A stretch of 64,000 nt of DNA from Chitinivorax sp. PXF-14 (GCF_040812015.1 NZ_JBFNXJ010000005.1:186001-250000); one strand, 5' to 3'. Shown: positions 20,513-30,900, counted from the first letter of the stretch. A program made the numbers and translations. The notes: generated by a model not told the origin, from the letters alone.

Positions 20513-22639
20513 TCACATGCCCATAGCCGGGTCGCTGATGCTGTGGCGGCCGGTTTCCACGCGGGCGGCGAAGCGCCGCGCGAAACTGGTGGCGCCGGCC
20601 ACGCTCACGCTGTAGTCGTACCAGCCGCCCTGTGCGCTGGTCGGCCAGCTGCGGCGCAGCGCCTGCCCCGGCGGCACCTCGAAGCGCCAGCTGGCGCCCT
20701 TGTTGTAGGCGTTGGCGGTGACCTTGAACACGCACGGCAGCGCACCGTGGTTACTCATGGCGAGGATCACGTCGCCGCTGGCGCGATGATGTTCCGCCGC
20801 GACTTCGGGGCGTGGTGCGAGCGGCAGGCGCTCGTCGCTGCAGTTGCCCTTGAAGTGACGGTGGAAGCCATTGGGCCCGAGCACCCACAGGTCGTAGGCA
20901 CCGAATTCGAGGTCGATGGTGAGCCAGCTCCCTTGCAGCTGCTTGCCCGGCTCAACCGTGTAGCGACGCGGCACGCGGGCCAGGTAGCGGCGGTTGTAGA
21001 CGTGGAACACGGCGGCCTGCTTGCCGTGATTGACGAAGCTCAGGTTGACGTGCATGGCACCGGGCTCGACGCTCGCAGTCACCTGCAGGTCGTAGGGCAG
21101 CGCGCGCGACGGACGCACGCCGGTGTCCTGTCGCGGCAGCGGCCCCGGGGCCAGCACGACGGGCAGTTTCTGCGTCTTGACGGCGCGGGCGCGATCCGCC
21201 GCATAACGCGTGTCGGGGAAGGAGGAAAAAAACTCGGTATCGTTCGGGTCTGCGAAGTTGAAGCATGACATCAGGTCACCGCATACCGCGCGGCGCCATG
21301 AGCTGATGTTCGATTCGACGACGCCGAAGCGCTGCTCGATGAAGCGGATGATCGAGGTATGGTCGAATACCTGCGAGTTGACCCAACCGCCGCGGCTCCA
21401 CGGCGACAGCACATACATTGGCACGCGCGGACCGAGGCCGTAGGGGCGGTGCAGGTGCAGGCCGTCCTCGTTGTCCTGGCTGCGCGTGTGGTGGTATTCG
21501 CGCTCGGTACTCACGGTCGAGTCGCCGGCAAGGTAGCTGAGCCCGGGCACCGGGCTCCATGGCTCGTAGGACGGCGGCGCGGGCGGCGGCATGTGGTCGA
21601 AGAAGCCGTCGTTCTCGTCGAAATTGACGATCAGCACGGTCTTGCTCCACACCTCGGGATTGGCCGTCAGCGCATCGAGCACCTTGGCGGTGTATTCGGC
21701 ACCCTGCGCCGGGCTCGACGGCCCGGGGTGCTCGGAGCCCGCGGCGGTGGCGATGATCCACGACACCTGCGGCAGCGCGTTGTTGAGCACATCGAGCTTG
21801 AGATGGTCGAGATCGCGATGGCCGATGCCGCGCTGCACCAGCTCGGGGTTCAGGCCCGGCGTGCGGGCAGCGTCGCGGAAGGTCTTGAAGCCGACCAGCG
21901 GGTTATCGGTGAAGTTGTCGTTGTAGTTCTGGTACACCTGCCAGCGGATGCCGGCCGCCTGCAGGCGCTCGGGGTAGGTCTTCCACAGGTAGCTGCGGCC
22001 GTAGTTGTCGGCGTCGATCGAGTCGTGGCTGTTGCCGATCACCGGGCCGTTACCGAGCGGTGGCGCACCGTTACTGCCGGTCCAGTGGAACACCCGGTTG
22101 GGGTTGGTGCCGGCGTGCATCGCGCTGTGGTAGCTGTCGCACAGCGTGAAGGCGTTGGCCATGGCGAACTGGAAAGGGATGTCGGCCTCGGTGAAATAGC
22201 CCATCGAGTGGTTGGTCTTCACCACCGGCCAGAAATCCATGCGCCCGTGGTTCCAGGCATCCTGCGCATCGGGCCAGGTGTGCGGTGTGCCCTGCACGCG
22301 CATATAGCTGAAATCGAGCTCGGTATTGAGGCGGAACGGCGTCACCACCGGCGGCACCAGCCCGCCCTGCTCCCACACCGTGCGGCCCGACAATTGCGGG
22401 ATGGTGAAGCGATCGCCAAAGCCGCGCACACCGCGCAGGGTGCCGAAGTAATGGTCGAAGGCGCGGTTTTCCTGCATCAGGATCACGATGTGCTCGACAT
22501 CCTGAATGGTGCCGGTGCGCCGATTGGCAGGAATCGCCAGCGCGCGCTGGATCGCCGGTGGGAACAGGGACAAGACGCCAGCGGCGCCGACGGCCCTGGT
22601 GGAATTTTTGAAGAAACGTCGCTTGCTGTGATCGGTCAT
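20513..22639 (-). CDS. Tat-exported phosphocholine-type phospholipase C
   Basis: 708 residues. The N-terminus has a twin-arginine signal (SKRRFFKN then a hydrophobic stretch). The phosphoesterase domain shows HIVILMQENRAFDHYFG, DSYHSAMHAGTNPNR and NFDENDGFFDHMPPP, which carry the metal and catalytic residues of the PlcC/acid phosphatase superfamily. Two C-terminal DUF756-like beta domains follow (around 480-600 and 615-700). The enzyme hydrolyses phosphatidylcholine or sphingomyelin type head groups outside the cell or in the periplasm. The start was set at the ATG before the Tat motif. It converges on the nir operon. Confidence 0.93.
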   Translation of the reverse strand: MTDHSKRRFFKNSTRAVGAAGVLSLFPPAIQRALAIPANRRTGTIQDVEHIVILMQENRAFDHYFGTLRGVRGFGDRFTIPQLSGRTVWEQGGLVPPVVTPFRLNTELDFSYMRVQGTPHTWPDAQDAWNHGRMDFWPVVKTNHSMGYFTEADIPFQFAMANAFTLCDSYHSAMHAGTNPNRVFHWTGSNGAPPLGNGPVIGNSHDSIDADNYGRSYLWKTYPERLQAAGIRWQVYQNYNDNFTDNPLVGFKTFRDAARTPGLNPELVQRGIGHRDLDHLKLDVLNNALPQVSWIIATAAGSEHPGPSSPAQGAEYTAKVLDALTANPEVWSKTVLIVNFDENDGFFDHMPPPAPPSYEPWSPVPGLSYLAGDSTVSTEREYHHTRSQDNEDGLHLHRPYGLGPRVPMYVLSPWSRGGWVNSQVFDHTSIIRFIEQRFGVVESNISSWRRAVCGDLMSCFNFADPNDTEFFSSFPDTRYAADRARAVKTQKLPVVLAPGPLPRQDTGVRPSRALPYDLQVTASVEPGAMHVNLSFVNHGKQAAVFHVYNRRYLARVPRRYTVEPGKQLQGSWLTIDLEFGAYDLWVLGPNGFHRHFKGNCSDERLPLAPRPEVAAEHHRASGDVILAMSNHGALPCVFKVTANAYNKGASWRFEVPPGQALRRSWPTSAQGGWYDYSVSVAGATSFARRFAARVETGRHSISDPAMGM

Positions 22640-23058
22640 GTTGGTCTCGGCTGGGTGGGTTCCAATCCGCGGCCATGACAGTACGATCGTTGCCTGGCGC
22701 GGCGCTGGCGTAGACATGTAGATGTCTGCCGGACGCCGATCATAGACAGGCGGCGTTACAGCCACGTCACCGATTCATGACATTCACAACGGCCACGCGC
22801 CCGTCGGCGAGGCACATGGAAACGACTGAAAAATGGAGTAGCGAAAGCAAGTGTGCTCGGATGCAACCGTAAGGCGAAATCCACGGTTGCGACGGCCAGT
22901 TGCCAGCCCGCCAGTACCGGATGCCACGTATCTCCCCAGATTCCACGGCACCATATCCGGGCTACAGAGGGGGGCACAGGGGCCGGCGTCGATTGGATCT
23001 GAGATATGGCAGGTGGCTTGGCTGCGGCCCACGTGCTACCAGCGTTGCCGCCGCAGTG
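22640..23058. other. Intergenic region between phospholipase C and carbonic anhydrase
   Basis: About 420 bases without a convincing gene. It must hold the phospholipase promoter on the minus strand. One CTGTCAT half-site of Pho-box type lies at 22675-22681 on the minus strand, but no second half follows at the expected spacing. I see no tRNA, repeat array or convincing hairpin. Open frames here are short and their translations look random. Confidence 0.6.
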
Positions 23059-23730
23059 CTAGGCCGGCTTGCGCTTGGGCCCGACACCGAGTGGGCAGAC
23101 GACAGGCAGAAAGCTGTCGGAGCGTGGCGCATAGGCAAGCAGCGCGCCGGCTTCGAGGTCGAAGTACCAGCCATGCAGCGTCAACAGCCCCTTTTCGACG
23201 CGCTCCGCAACCCAGGGGAAGCTCTGCAGGTTCTTCAGCGACACGAGTATGGAGGCCTGTTCGCAGGCACGCTGACGCTCGGCGGGGGTGGCGTCAGCCA
23301 GCGTGGACATGACGTTGTCGCGGGCCGAGGCCGCGATATTCATCCAGCGGCCGATGAAATCGAGCTCGCCGTTGATCGAATAGCGGTTTTCCAGCAAGGC
23401 GCGGATACCGCCGCACTGCGCATGGCCGAGCACGATGATGCGTTCGACCTCGAGTTGCTGCACCGCGAACTGGATGGCGGCGGAGACACCCTGGTGGCGC
23501 GTGCCGGCAACGCATGGCGGCACCAGGTTACCGATGTTGCGAATGGTGAAGATGTCGCCGGGATCGACGCCGAGCAGCAGCGCCGGGTCGACCCGCGAAT
23601 CGCAGCAGCCGATCAGCAGCGTGCCGGGGCGCTGGCCGCCCCGGAGCTGCTCGAACAACTCCGGTGTTTCTTCGAAGAAATGTTGCTGAAAGCGGCAGAA
23701 ACCATCGATGAAGCGCTGCAGATCACTCAT
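23059..23730 (-). CDS. Beta-class carbonic anhydrase
   Basis: 223 residues with the zinc and catalytic residues of beta-carbonic anhydrases: Cys42, Asp44 and Arg46 in CCDSR, and His103 and Cys106 in GHAQCGG. It interconverts CO2 and bicarbonate in the cytoplasm. It begins 11 bases after the stop of the ribbon-helix-helix-like gene, so it appears to be the last gene of the nar operon rather than a free-standing gene. Confidence 0.95.
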   Translation of the reverse strand: MSDLQRFIDGFCRFQQHFFEETPELFEQLRGGQRPGTLLIGCCDSRVDPALLLGVDPGDIFTIRNIGNLVPPCVAGTRHQGVSAAIQFAVQQLEVERIIVLGHAQCGGIRALLENRYSINGELDFIGRWMNIAASARDNVMSTLADATPAERQRACEQASILVSLKNLQSFPWVAERVEKGLLTLHGWYFDLEAGALLAYAPRSDSFLPVVCPLGVGPKRKPA

Positions 23731-23741
23731 GCTTGGCCCTC

Positions 23742-24071
23742 TCAGGTGCCGCCGGCGACGAAATCTGTTCCTGGCTGGTTTTCAGGCAACTGGGATTTGA
23801 CGATGGCTTGCCTCGCCTCCTCGATGCTGACGATCAGCTCGGCGGACAACTTCGCCCGCGCATCCTGGATCGCGGCGTGCAGCAGATCGGCCGCCAGGCA
23901 ATGCGGATCACGGTTCAGCACCATGGCGACGGCGCGCAGCTCCAGGTTCAGGTCGGCACGCAAGGGTACGCTCAGCGTTCGCACGCCGGAGCTCTGGAAG
24001 TCACAGCTGTATTCGTTCAGCTCGCGGGTCTCGCAGAGCTTGTTGACAACGGTAGTGAGTTGATCGCCCAT
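23742..24071 (-). CDS. Hypothetical protein with ribbon-helix-helix-like core
   Basis: 109 residues starting MGDQLTTVVNKLCETRELNE, preceded by an AGGAG site. Residues about 30-75 read as a beta strand (RTLSVPLR) followed by two helices (LNLELRAVAMVLNR and LAADLLHAAIQDARAKL), the order of Arc/CopG-type ribbon-helix-helix proteins. The family could not be named. It lies between the isomerase and carbonic anhydrase genes in the nar operon, so it may be an autoregulator or a structural accessory (inference). Confidence 0.6.
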   Translation of the reverse strand: MGDQLTTVVNKLCETRELNEYSCDFQSSGVRTLSVPLRADLNLELRAVAMVLNRDPHCLAADLLHAAIQDARAKLSAELIVSIEEARQAIVKSQLPENQPGTDFVAGGT

Positions 24072-24113
24072 CCTGTAACTCCTCAAGTCGGTGAACCTGG
24101 AAATAAACGCGGA

Positions 24114-24860
24114 TTACTGTACGAGCGGCGAATCAGCCGCCGGCAGCTCGATGCCCTCGATTTTCGCCTGTCCGGCAAGGAGCTGTAGATACTGGTTTAG
24201 CGCGCGACTCTGCGAGGCGTCAACCAGATATTCACCAATCTGCTCCGCCACGTGTTCGAATGCCTGGCGCTGCCCCGGAATATGACGCAGCACGCGCACG
24301 ATGTGCAGGCCGAAACGGGTCTCGACCAGCTTGGAGGCGATCTCGCCACCTTCGAGACGGAACAGCACGCGCTCGAACTCGGGTACGGTCTCGCCGCGCT
24401 GCAGTTGCCCAAGATGCCCGCCGACCTCGGCCGACGCGCAATTCGAATACTGCCGTGCCAGCTCGTCGAAGCGCTCCGGCGCGGCCTTGACTTCGGCAAG
24501 CACGCTTTCGGCCAACTCGCGCAACAGATCGAGCGGCACTTTCTCGGTTACCTGGAACAGGATGTGCTGCGCCTCGACCAGCTCGCCCTCGACGAATTTC
24601 TCCGGGTGGCCATCGTAGTAGCGGCGGCAGGCCTCGGTATCGGCCTCGGGGACGGCCACTTCGCGTGCGATGACAGCATCGATGCGCGCATCCTCGTCCG
24701 CGTCGTCGAGCCCCAGCTCATCGGCCTTCTGCAACAGCAGCTGACGCAGGATCAGCTCATGTACGGCGGCCTGCAGCGGGTTGGCAGCGCCGTCGTGGTG
24801 CGGCAGTTCCTTCTCTACGGCAGCGTCGGTAATCTCGACGCCGTTGACACTGATTCCCAT
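24114..24860 (-). CDS. Parvulin-type peptidyl-prolyl isomerase of the nar operon
   Basis: 248 residues. An N-terminal helical SurA-like region (1-85) is followed by a PpiC/parvulin domain (about 90-190) with EAQHILFQV, GGHLGQLQRGETVPEFE and FGLHIVRVL. There is no signal peptide, so it should act in the cytoplasm on new protein. Such isomerases commonly follow narI and are taken to assist folding of the nitrate reductase complex. It is 57 bases after narI, with a 9-bp hairpin in the gap. Confidence 0.92.
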   Translation of the reverse strand: MGISVNGVEITDAAVEKELPHHDGAANPLQAAVHELILRQLLLQKADELGLDDADEDARIDAVIAREVAVPEADTEACRRYYDGHPEKFVEGELVEAQHILFQVTEKVPLDLLRELAESVLAEVKAAPERFDELARQYSNCASAEVGGHLGQLQRGETVPEFERVLFRLEGGEIASKLVETRFGLHIVRVLRHIPGQRQAFEHVAEQIGEYLVDASQSRALNQYLQLLAGQAKIEGIELPAADSPLVQ

Positions 24861-24885
24861 GGCGACCTCCTTGGACGCGGTAGCG

Positions 24886-24908
24886 GGGCGGGCCGTCGCG
24901 GCCCGCCC
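24886..24908 (-). other. Stem-loop between narI and the isomerase gene
   Basis: GGGCGGGCC / GGCCCGCCC forms a perfect 9-bp stem with a 5-base GTCGC loop. No U-tract follows on the minus strand, so it looks like an mRNA stabiliser or attenuator rather than a full terminator. Confidence 0.6.
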
Positions 24909-24917
24909 GTCAAGCCA

Positions 24918-25601
24918 TTAACGCGTGCGTACCAGCTGCCAGGCGCGGGTAACGTAAGTCACCGATGCCAAGCCACTCCAGATGTGCACCAGACGCGTGA
25001 ACGGGAAGATCGCGAAGACCGACATGCCCATGAACAGGTGCAGCTTGAAGATCAGCGGCGCTTGTTCGATGATTTGCGCGGCACCACCCTGGAAGGTGAC
25101 GATATGTTGTGCCCAGGTCATCAGCAGCACCATCATGTGACCGTCCATATGGCCGGCGGACACGGGGATGGTGGACAGGCCGAGCAGCAGCGTGGCGAGG
25201 ATCCAGAACATCACCAGCTTGTCGGCAAACTTGGTCTGCGCGGCGATGCGTGGCTCGGTCAGGCGACGATGCAGCAGGATCAGCAGGCCGATCAGGCACG
25301 ACGTGCCGAAGATGCCGCCCATGGTCATCGCGAAGCCCTGCTTGAAGCTGTGGGTGACGCCAAGGGTATCCCACACCGCAACCGGCGTGAGCAGGCCCAC
25401 CAGGTGGCCGAAGAACAGGCCGAGAATGCCCAGGTGGAACAGGATGCTGCCCAGGCGCAGGTTGCCGCGCTTCAGCAGCTGCGACGAGTCGCTCTTCCAG
25501 GTGTATTGTTCGCGCTCGAAGCGCACCAGGCTGCCGAGCAGGAAGATCGTGCCCGCCAGGTAGGGATAGATCCCGTAAACGAATTGTTGCAAGTAGTCCA
25601 T
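24918..25601 (-). CDS. narI: Respiratory nitrate reductase cytochrome b subunit NarI
   Basis: 227 residues with five membrane helices, opening MDYLQQFVYGIYPYLAGTIF, and heme-ligand histidines in the second and fifth helices (segments FHLGILGLFFGHLVG and LHLFMGMSVFAIFPFTRLVH). NarI oxidises quinol and feeds electrons to NarH and NarG. It follows narJ with a 13-base gap. Confidence 0.96.
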   Translation of the reverse strand: MDYLQQFVYGIYPYLAGTIFLLGSLVRFEREQYTWKSDSSQLLKRGNLRLGSILFHLGILGLFFGHLVGLLTPVAVWDTLGVTHSFKQGFAMTMGGIFGTSCLIGLLILLHRRLTEPRIAAQTKFADKLVMFWILATLLLGLSTIPVSAGHMDGHMMVLLMTWAQHIVTFQGGAAQIIEQAPLIFKLHLFMGMSVFAIFPFTRLVHIWSGLASVTYVTRAWQLVRTR

Positions 25602-25614
25602 TTGTCTCTCCTTC

Positions 25615-26262
25615 TCAGCCGCAAGCCGCCGCTTGCGAATGCCCCTTCGGGTAGAACTTGACCGCCTGTACGCCCGGCTTCAGCAGGGGCTCGACGCCAT
25701 CGGCCGAGGGGCCGAACATTTCCATTGCCTCGTCCATGTCGCGCACTGGCGGCTCGGTCAACGGCAGCGGCTCGACACTGGTGAGGTTTCTCAACGCATC
25801 GAACACCACATGATAAGTGCTGTCGTTGCTCTTGAGCTTGTCACCGATCAGCGCCAGCACGTGGATCGCGTCGCCGAGCAGGCGCTCGGCGTCGGCCGGT
25901 TCGATCTGCGACAGGAACTCGAGGAACAGCGGCACGTAGTCCGGCAGCTCATCGGGCGTCATCAGCAGGCCGTAGCGCTTGTACTCCTGCAGCAGGTCAA
26001 CCATGGCCTGACCGCGGTCACGGCTCTCGCCGTGGATGTGCTCGAACAGGTGCAGGCTGTGCTTCGGGTTGCGGTCGAAGGTGGCAACGTAATTCTCTTG
26101 CAGCTCGACCACGCCGTGCTCGCGCAGGAAGGCAAACAGCGGCGCAAGCTTGGCTGCCAGCTCAGGCGCTTCGGCGAGCGAGGCCTCGAATTCGGGCATC
26201 GCGTCGAGCAGCTCCTGTTCCGGGTAGGTCAGCAGGGCTGACAGGACTTGAAAGTGTTGCAT
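25615..26262 (-). CDS. narJ: Nitrate reductase assembly chaperone NarJ
   Basis: 215 residues, TorD/DmsD-like all-helical chaperone: YPEQELLDAMPEF, SLHLFEHIHGESRDRGQAM and DYVPLFLEFLS are typical of NarJ. It binds the NarG N-terminus and controls molybdenum cofactor insertion. The ATG at 26262 is preceded by GGAG at a good distance; two further in-frame ATGs lie just upstream. Confidence 0.94.
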   Translation of the reverse strand: MQHFQVLSALLTYPEQELLDAMPEFEASLAEAPELAAKLAPLFAFLREHGVVELQENYVATFDRNPKHSLHLFEHIHGESRDRGQAMVDLLQEYKRYGLLMTPDELPDYVPLFLEFLSQIEPADAERLLGDAIHVLALIGDKLKSNDSTYHVVFDALRNLTSVEPLPLTEPPVRDMDEAMEMFGPSADGVEPLLKPGVQAVKFYPKGHSQAAACG

Positions 26263-26417
26263 GGTGTTCTCCATAGGCATTGCGTATCGGTTGATGCAGG
26301 CCGGCCCGCCTGTTGCGCAAATCTGCGAGCATCTGCCGCAAACCTGCGCAACCGTCAGACCGCGGGGGCCACCCCTCTCACTAGGAAAGAGAGGCTACGC
26401 CCCGCCTACTGCACACT
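26263..26417 (-). other. narH-narJ gap with two stem-loops
   Basis: This 155-base gap within the nar operon is unusual because narH and narJ normally overlap or nearly touch. It carries an inverted repeat GTTGCGCA (26312-26319) / TGCGCAAC (26345-26352) and a shorter one CCTCTC (26374-26379) / GAGAGG (26389-26394). No U-tract follows either on the minus strand. They may process or stabilise the mRNA. Confidence 0.6.
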
Positions 26418-27974
26418 TCACGCCCCTTCCATTTCCTTTTTCTTGCGAGACTTCGGCATGTCGACAAAGATCGCGCTACCCTGCTTCTTCTTGCCGAACA
26501 ATGTGCCGTCCGAAGTACCACCCGAGCAGCCGTTGCCGAAGGTAAAGCCGCAGGAACCCTTCTCGTTGAAGCTGTCCTCGACCATTTCCTTGTGGCTGGA
26601 CGGAATCACGAAGCGGTCTTCGTAGTTCGCGATCGCCATGATCTGGTACATGTCCTCGACTTGCGCCTCGGACAACCCGACCTGCTTCAGTACGGCGCTG
26701 TCGACCTGCTTGTCCACCACCTGCGAGCGCTTGTAGGCGCGCATCGCCAGCATGCGGTCGAGTGCGGTAACCACCGGCGCCTCGTTGCCTGCAGTCAGCA
26801 GGTTGGCGAGGTAACGCACCGGAATGCGCAGCGACTTGGTGTCGGGGATGTAGCCGTTCATGCCCATCTTGCCGGCCTCTGCGGCCGACTGGATCGGCGA
26901 CAGTGGCGGGATGTACCACACCATCGGCAGCGTGCGGTATTCCGGGTGCAGCGGGAAGGCGACCTTCCATTCGCACGCCATCTTGTATACCGGCGACTTG
27001 CGGGCCGATTCCAGCCACGAGTCGGGGATACCCTGGCGGCGTGCTTCGTCGATCACTTCCTGTGCGTTCGGGTCGAGGAAGACCTTGAGCTGTGCCTCGT
27101 ACAGGTCATGCTCGTTGGCCACCGATGCGGCTGCCTCGATGCGGTCGGCATCGTACAGCATCACGCCCAGGTAGCGGATACGGCCTACGCAGGTTTCCGA
27201 GCAGACGGTCGGCTGGCCGGCCTCGATACGCGGGAAGCAGAAGGTGCACTTCTCTGCCTTGCCCGAAGACCAGTTGTAATAGATCTTCTTGTAAGGGCAA
27301 CCGGAGATGCACATACGCCAGCCGCGGCACTTGTCCTGGTCGACCAGCACGATACCATCGTCGGCACGCTTGTAGATCGAGCCGGACGGGCACGAAGCCA
27401 CACAGGTCGGGTTCAGGCAGTGTTCGCACAGGCGCGGCAGATACATCATGAAGGTGTTCTCGAAAGTCGAGTACATCTCCTTCTGCACGCCCTCGAACAG
27501 GGCGTCACGGCCACGCGAGCTGAATTCGCCGCCGAGATCGTCTTCCCAGTTCGGGCCCCAGTTGATCTTTTCCATCTTCTGGCCGGTGATCACCGAGATC
27601 GGCCGCGCGGTAGGCGGCGTCTGCGACAGCGGCGCGTTTTGCAGGCGCTCGTAGTCGTAGGTGAACGGCTCGTAGTAGTCGTCGATCTCGGGCAGGTTCG
27701 GGTTGGCGAAGATGTTCGCCAGAATCCGCAGCTTGCCACCCTGGCGCGGCTCGATCTTGCCGTCCGCGCGGCGCTTCCAGCCACCGTTCCACTTTGCCTG
27801 GTTTTCCCATTCCTTGGGATAACCGATACCGGGCTTGGTCTCGACGTTGTTGAACCAGACGTACTCGACGCCGTCACGGCTGGTCCACACGTTCTTGCAG
27901 GTGATCGAGCAGGTATGGCAGCCGATGCACTTGTCGAGGTTCAGCACCATCGCCACTTGTGCGCGAATTTTCAT
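26418..27974 (-). CDS. narH: Respiratory nitrate reductase iron-sulfur subunit NarH
   Basis: 518 residues with four iron-sulfur cluster motifs: CIGCHTCSITC near the N-terminus, CEHCLNPTCVASC, CRGWRMCISGC (the Trp in place of a Cys marks the 3Fe-4S cluster) and CTFCFPRIEAGQPTVC. It relays electrons from NarI to NarG on the cytoplasmic side. The start overlaps the narG stop by 4 bases. The C-terminus is extended and Cys/Gly rich (GSCGFTFGNGCSGG), a common feature of NarH. Confidence 0.97.
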   Translation of the reverse strand: MKIRAQVAMVLNLDKCIGCHTCSITCKNVWTSRDGVEYVWFNNVETKPGIGYPKEWENQAKWNGGWKRRADGKIEPRQGGKLRILANIFANPNLPEIDDYYEPFTYDYERLQNAPLSQTPPTARPISVITGQKMEKINWGPNWEDDLGGEFSSRGRDALFEGVQKEMYSTFENTFMMYLPRLCEHCLNPTCVASCPSGSIYKRADDGIVLVDQDKCRGWRMCISGCPYKKIYYNWSSGKAEKCTFCFPRIEAGQPTVCSETCVGRIRYLGVMLYDADRIEAAASVANEHDLYEAQLKVFLDPNAQEVIDEARRQGIPDSWLESARKSPVYKMACEWKVAFPLHPEYRTLPMVWYIPPLSPIQSAAEAGKMGMNGYIPDTKSLRIPVRYLANLLTAGNEAPVVTALDRMLAMRAYKRSQVVDKQVDSAVLKQVGLSEAQVEDMYQIMAIANYEDRFVIPSSHKEMVEDSFNEKGSCGFTFGNGCSGGTSDGTLFGKKKQGSAIFVDMPKSRKKKEMEGA

Positions 27975-30900
27975 TTCGTTGCTCCTTCCTCAACCAGCGG
28001 GCCTTCGAGCCAATCCACCTTCTTCATCTTGCGCAGAATCACGAACTCGTCGCGGTTGCTGCCTACGGTGCCGTAGTAGTTGAAGCCGTAAGCGAGCTGT
28101 GCGTAGCCGCCGATCATGTGGGTAGGCTTGGTCACCGCGCGGGTCACCGAGTTGTGGATACCGCCACGGAAGCCCGATGTCTCGGCGCCCGGTACGTTGA
28201 TGATCTTTTCCTGAGCGTGGTACATCAGGCACATGCCGCGCGGTACGCGCTGGCTCACCACCACACGGGCGGTCAGCGTGCCGTTGACGTTGTACACCTC
28301 GACCCAGTCGTTATCGACGATGCCGGCTTCCTTGGCTTCCACTTCCGAGATCCACACGTGCGGACCGCCACGCGACAGCGTGAGCATGCGCAGATTGTCG
28401 GAATAAGTACTATGGATACCCCACTTCTGGTGCGGCGTGATCCAGTTCAGCACCAGCTGCTTGTTGCCGTTGCCGAGCTTGTCGATCACCGGTGTCACAG
28501 TCTTGGTATCGATCGCGGGCTTGTACACGCACAGCTCTTCACCGAACGCGATCATCCAGCGGTGATCCTGGTAGAACTGCTGGCGGCCGGTGATGGTGCG
28601 CCATGGAATCAGCTCGTGCACGTTGGTGTAGCCGGCGTTGTAGCTGACTTCCTCGCTCTCGAGGCCGGACCAGGTCGGCGAGCTGATGATCTTGCGCGGC
28701 TGCGCCTGTACGTCGCGGAAGCGGATCTTGTCGTGCTCGCGCGGCAGTGCCAGGTGCGTGTGGTCACGACCGGTGATCTTGGACAGCGCTTCCCAGGCCT
28801 TGACCGAGACGTGGCCGTTGGTTTCCGGCGCCAGCGTCAGGATCACTTCGCAGGCATCGATCGCGCTCTCGATCTTCGGCAGGCCCTTGGATATGCCCTC
28901 TTCGCGTACCACCTTGTTCAGCTCGCCAAGCTCATGCACTTCGTGCTGGGTGTTCCACGAGATGCCCTTGCCGCCGTTGCCGACCTTGCTCATCAAGGGG
29001 CCGAGCGAGGTGAACTTCTTGTACACGTCACCGAAGTTGCGTTCCACCACAGTCATCGACGGCGCGGTCTTGCCTGGGATCAGGTCGCACTCGCCGTGCT
29101 TCCAGTCCTTCGGCTCCATCGCCTGGCCGAGTTCGGACGGGGTGTCGTGCATCAGCGGGGTCAGCACCAGGTCCTTGCGCGTGCCGAGGTAGTCGCCGGC
29201 GATCTCGCTGAACTTCTTGGCGATCCCCTTGTAGATTTCCCAGTCGGTCTTCGACTGCCACAGCGGCTGCACGGCCTCGCTCAGCGGGTGAACGAACGGG
29301 TGCATGTCGGAGGTGTTCAGGTCGTCCTTCTCGTACCAGGTCGCGGTCGGCAGCACGATGTCGCCATACAGGCAGGTGGTCGACATACGGAAGTCGAGCA
29401 CCACCATCAGGTCGAGCTTACCTTCTGCTGCCGGGCGCACCTTGACTTCGGACGGCTTGATCGCGTCGTTCTCGTCTCCGAATACCGCGTTCTGCGTGCC
29501 GAGCAGGTACTTGAGGAAGTACTCGTGACCCTTGCCGCTGGAACCCAGGATGTTGGAACGCCAGACGAACATATTGCGCGGGAAGTTGGCAGGATTGTCC
29601 GGGTCATCGCACGACATCTGGATCGTGCCGGACTTCAGGCCATCAACCGTGTACTTGACCGGATCGACGCCGGCGCTTTCGGCAGCCTTGGTGATCTCGA
29701 TCGGGTTGGTCTGCAGCTGCGGTGCCGACGGCAGCCAGCCCATACGTTCGGACTTGGCGTTGAGGTCGAGCAGCGACATATTGCTGTACTTCGACTTGTT
29801 CGCGGTCGGGCTCAGGATTTCGTCGACATGGAGCTTCTCATGGCGCCACTGGCTGGTGTGAGCGTAGAAGAACGAGGTACCGTTCATCTGACGGCTCGGA
29901 CGGTGCCAGTCGAGGCCGAAGGCGAGCGGCGCCCAGCCGGTCTGCGGACGCAGCTTTTCCTGACCCACGTAGTGGCACCAGCCACCACCCGATTGGCCGA
30001 TACAGCCGCACATCATCAGCATGTTGATGATGCCGCGGTAGATCATGTCGTTGTGGTACCAGTGGTTCAGCGCCGCGCCGACGATGACCATGCTCTTGCC
30101 ATGGGTCTTGTGGGCGTTTTCGGCGAACTCGCGGGCAACCTGGATCACCAGGTCACGCTTGACCGTGGTGTGCTTTTCCTGCCAGGCCGGAGTGTAGGGG
30201 ACGTCGTCGTCGTAGGAAGTCGCGACATTGCCGCCGCCCAGACCTTGATCGACGCCGTAGTTGGCCATCATCATGTCGTAGACGGTGGCGACCAGCGCCT
30301 CGGTGCCGTCTGCGAGCGTGACCTTCTTCACCGGCACGTTGCGTACCAGCACGTCCTTGGCATCCTTGCCGCCGAAGTACGGGAAGCCGACACCCACCAC
30401 GTCGTCGCGGCTGTTGACCAGCGACAAGAGCGGATCCACTTCGCTGTCGTCATGACCGTTGCGCGGTTCGAGGTTCCACTTGCCGGCTTGGCCCCAGCGG
30501 AAACCGATCGAGCCGGTCGGCGGGACGATCTGCTGCGTCTTCTGGTCGATCAGCAGCGTCTTCCAGTCGGGGTTGTTCGCTTCACCAAGATTGTCGGCGA
30601 GGTGCGAGGCGCGCAGGAAGTGGTCGCCCACATAGTTGTCGCCCTCTTTCTTCAGCAGCACCAGCATCGGCATGTCGGTGTACTGCTTCACATAGCCGGT
30701 GAAGTAATCGCTCTTGTTCGGCAGCAGCCATTCCTTGAGGATCACGTGGCCCATCGCCATCGCGAGCGCGGCGTCGGTACCCTGCTTCGGCGCCATCCAG
30801 ATGTCGCCGAACTTGACCATTTCGCCGAAGTCGCTCGACACGGCAACGGTCTTGGTGCCCTTGTAGCGCACTTCGGTATAGAAGTGGGCATCCGGGGTAC

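Noticed and set aside
22675-22681. Pho-box upstream of the phospholipase C gene
   Set aside because: Only one CTGTCAT half-site is present; the second half at 11-base period is missing.
22784-23032. Possible small genes in the phospholipase-carbonic anhydrase gap
   Set aside because: Short frames with irregular composition, no ribosome site and no recognisable domain.
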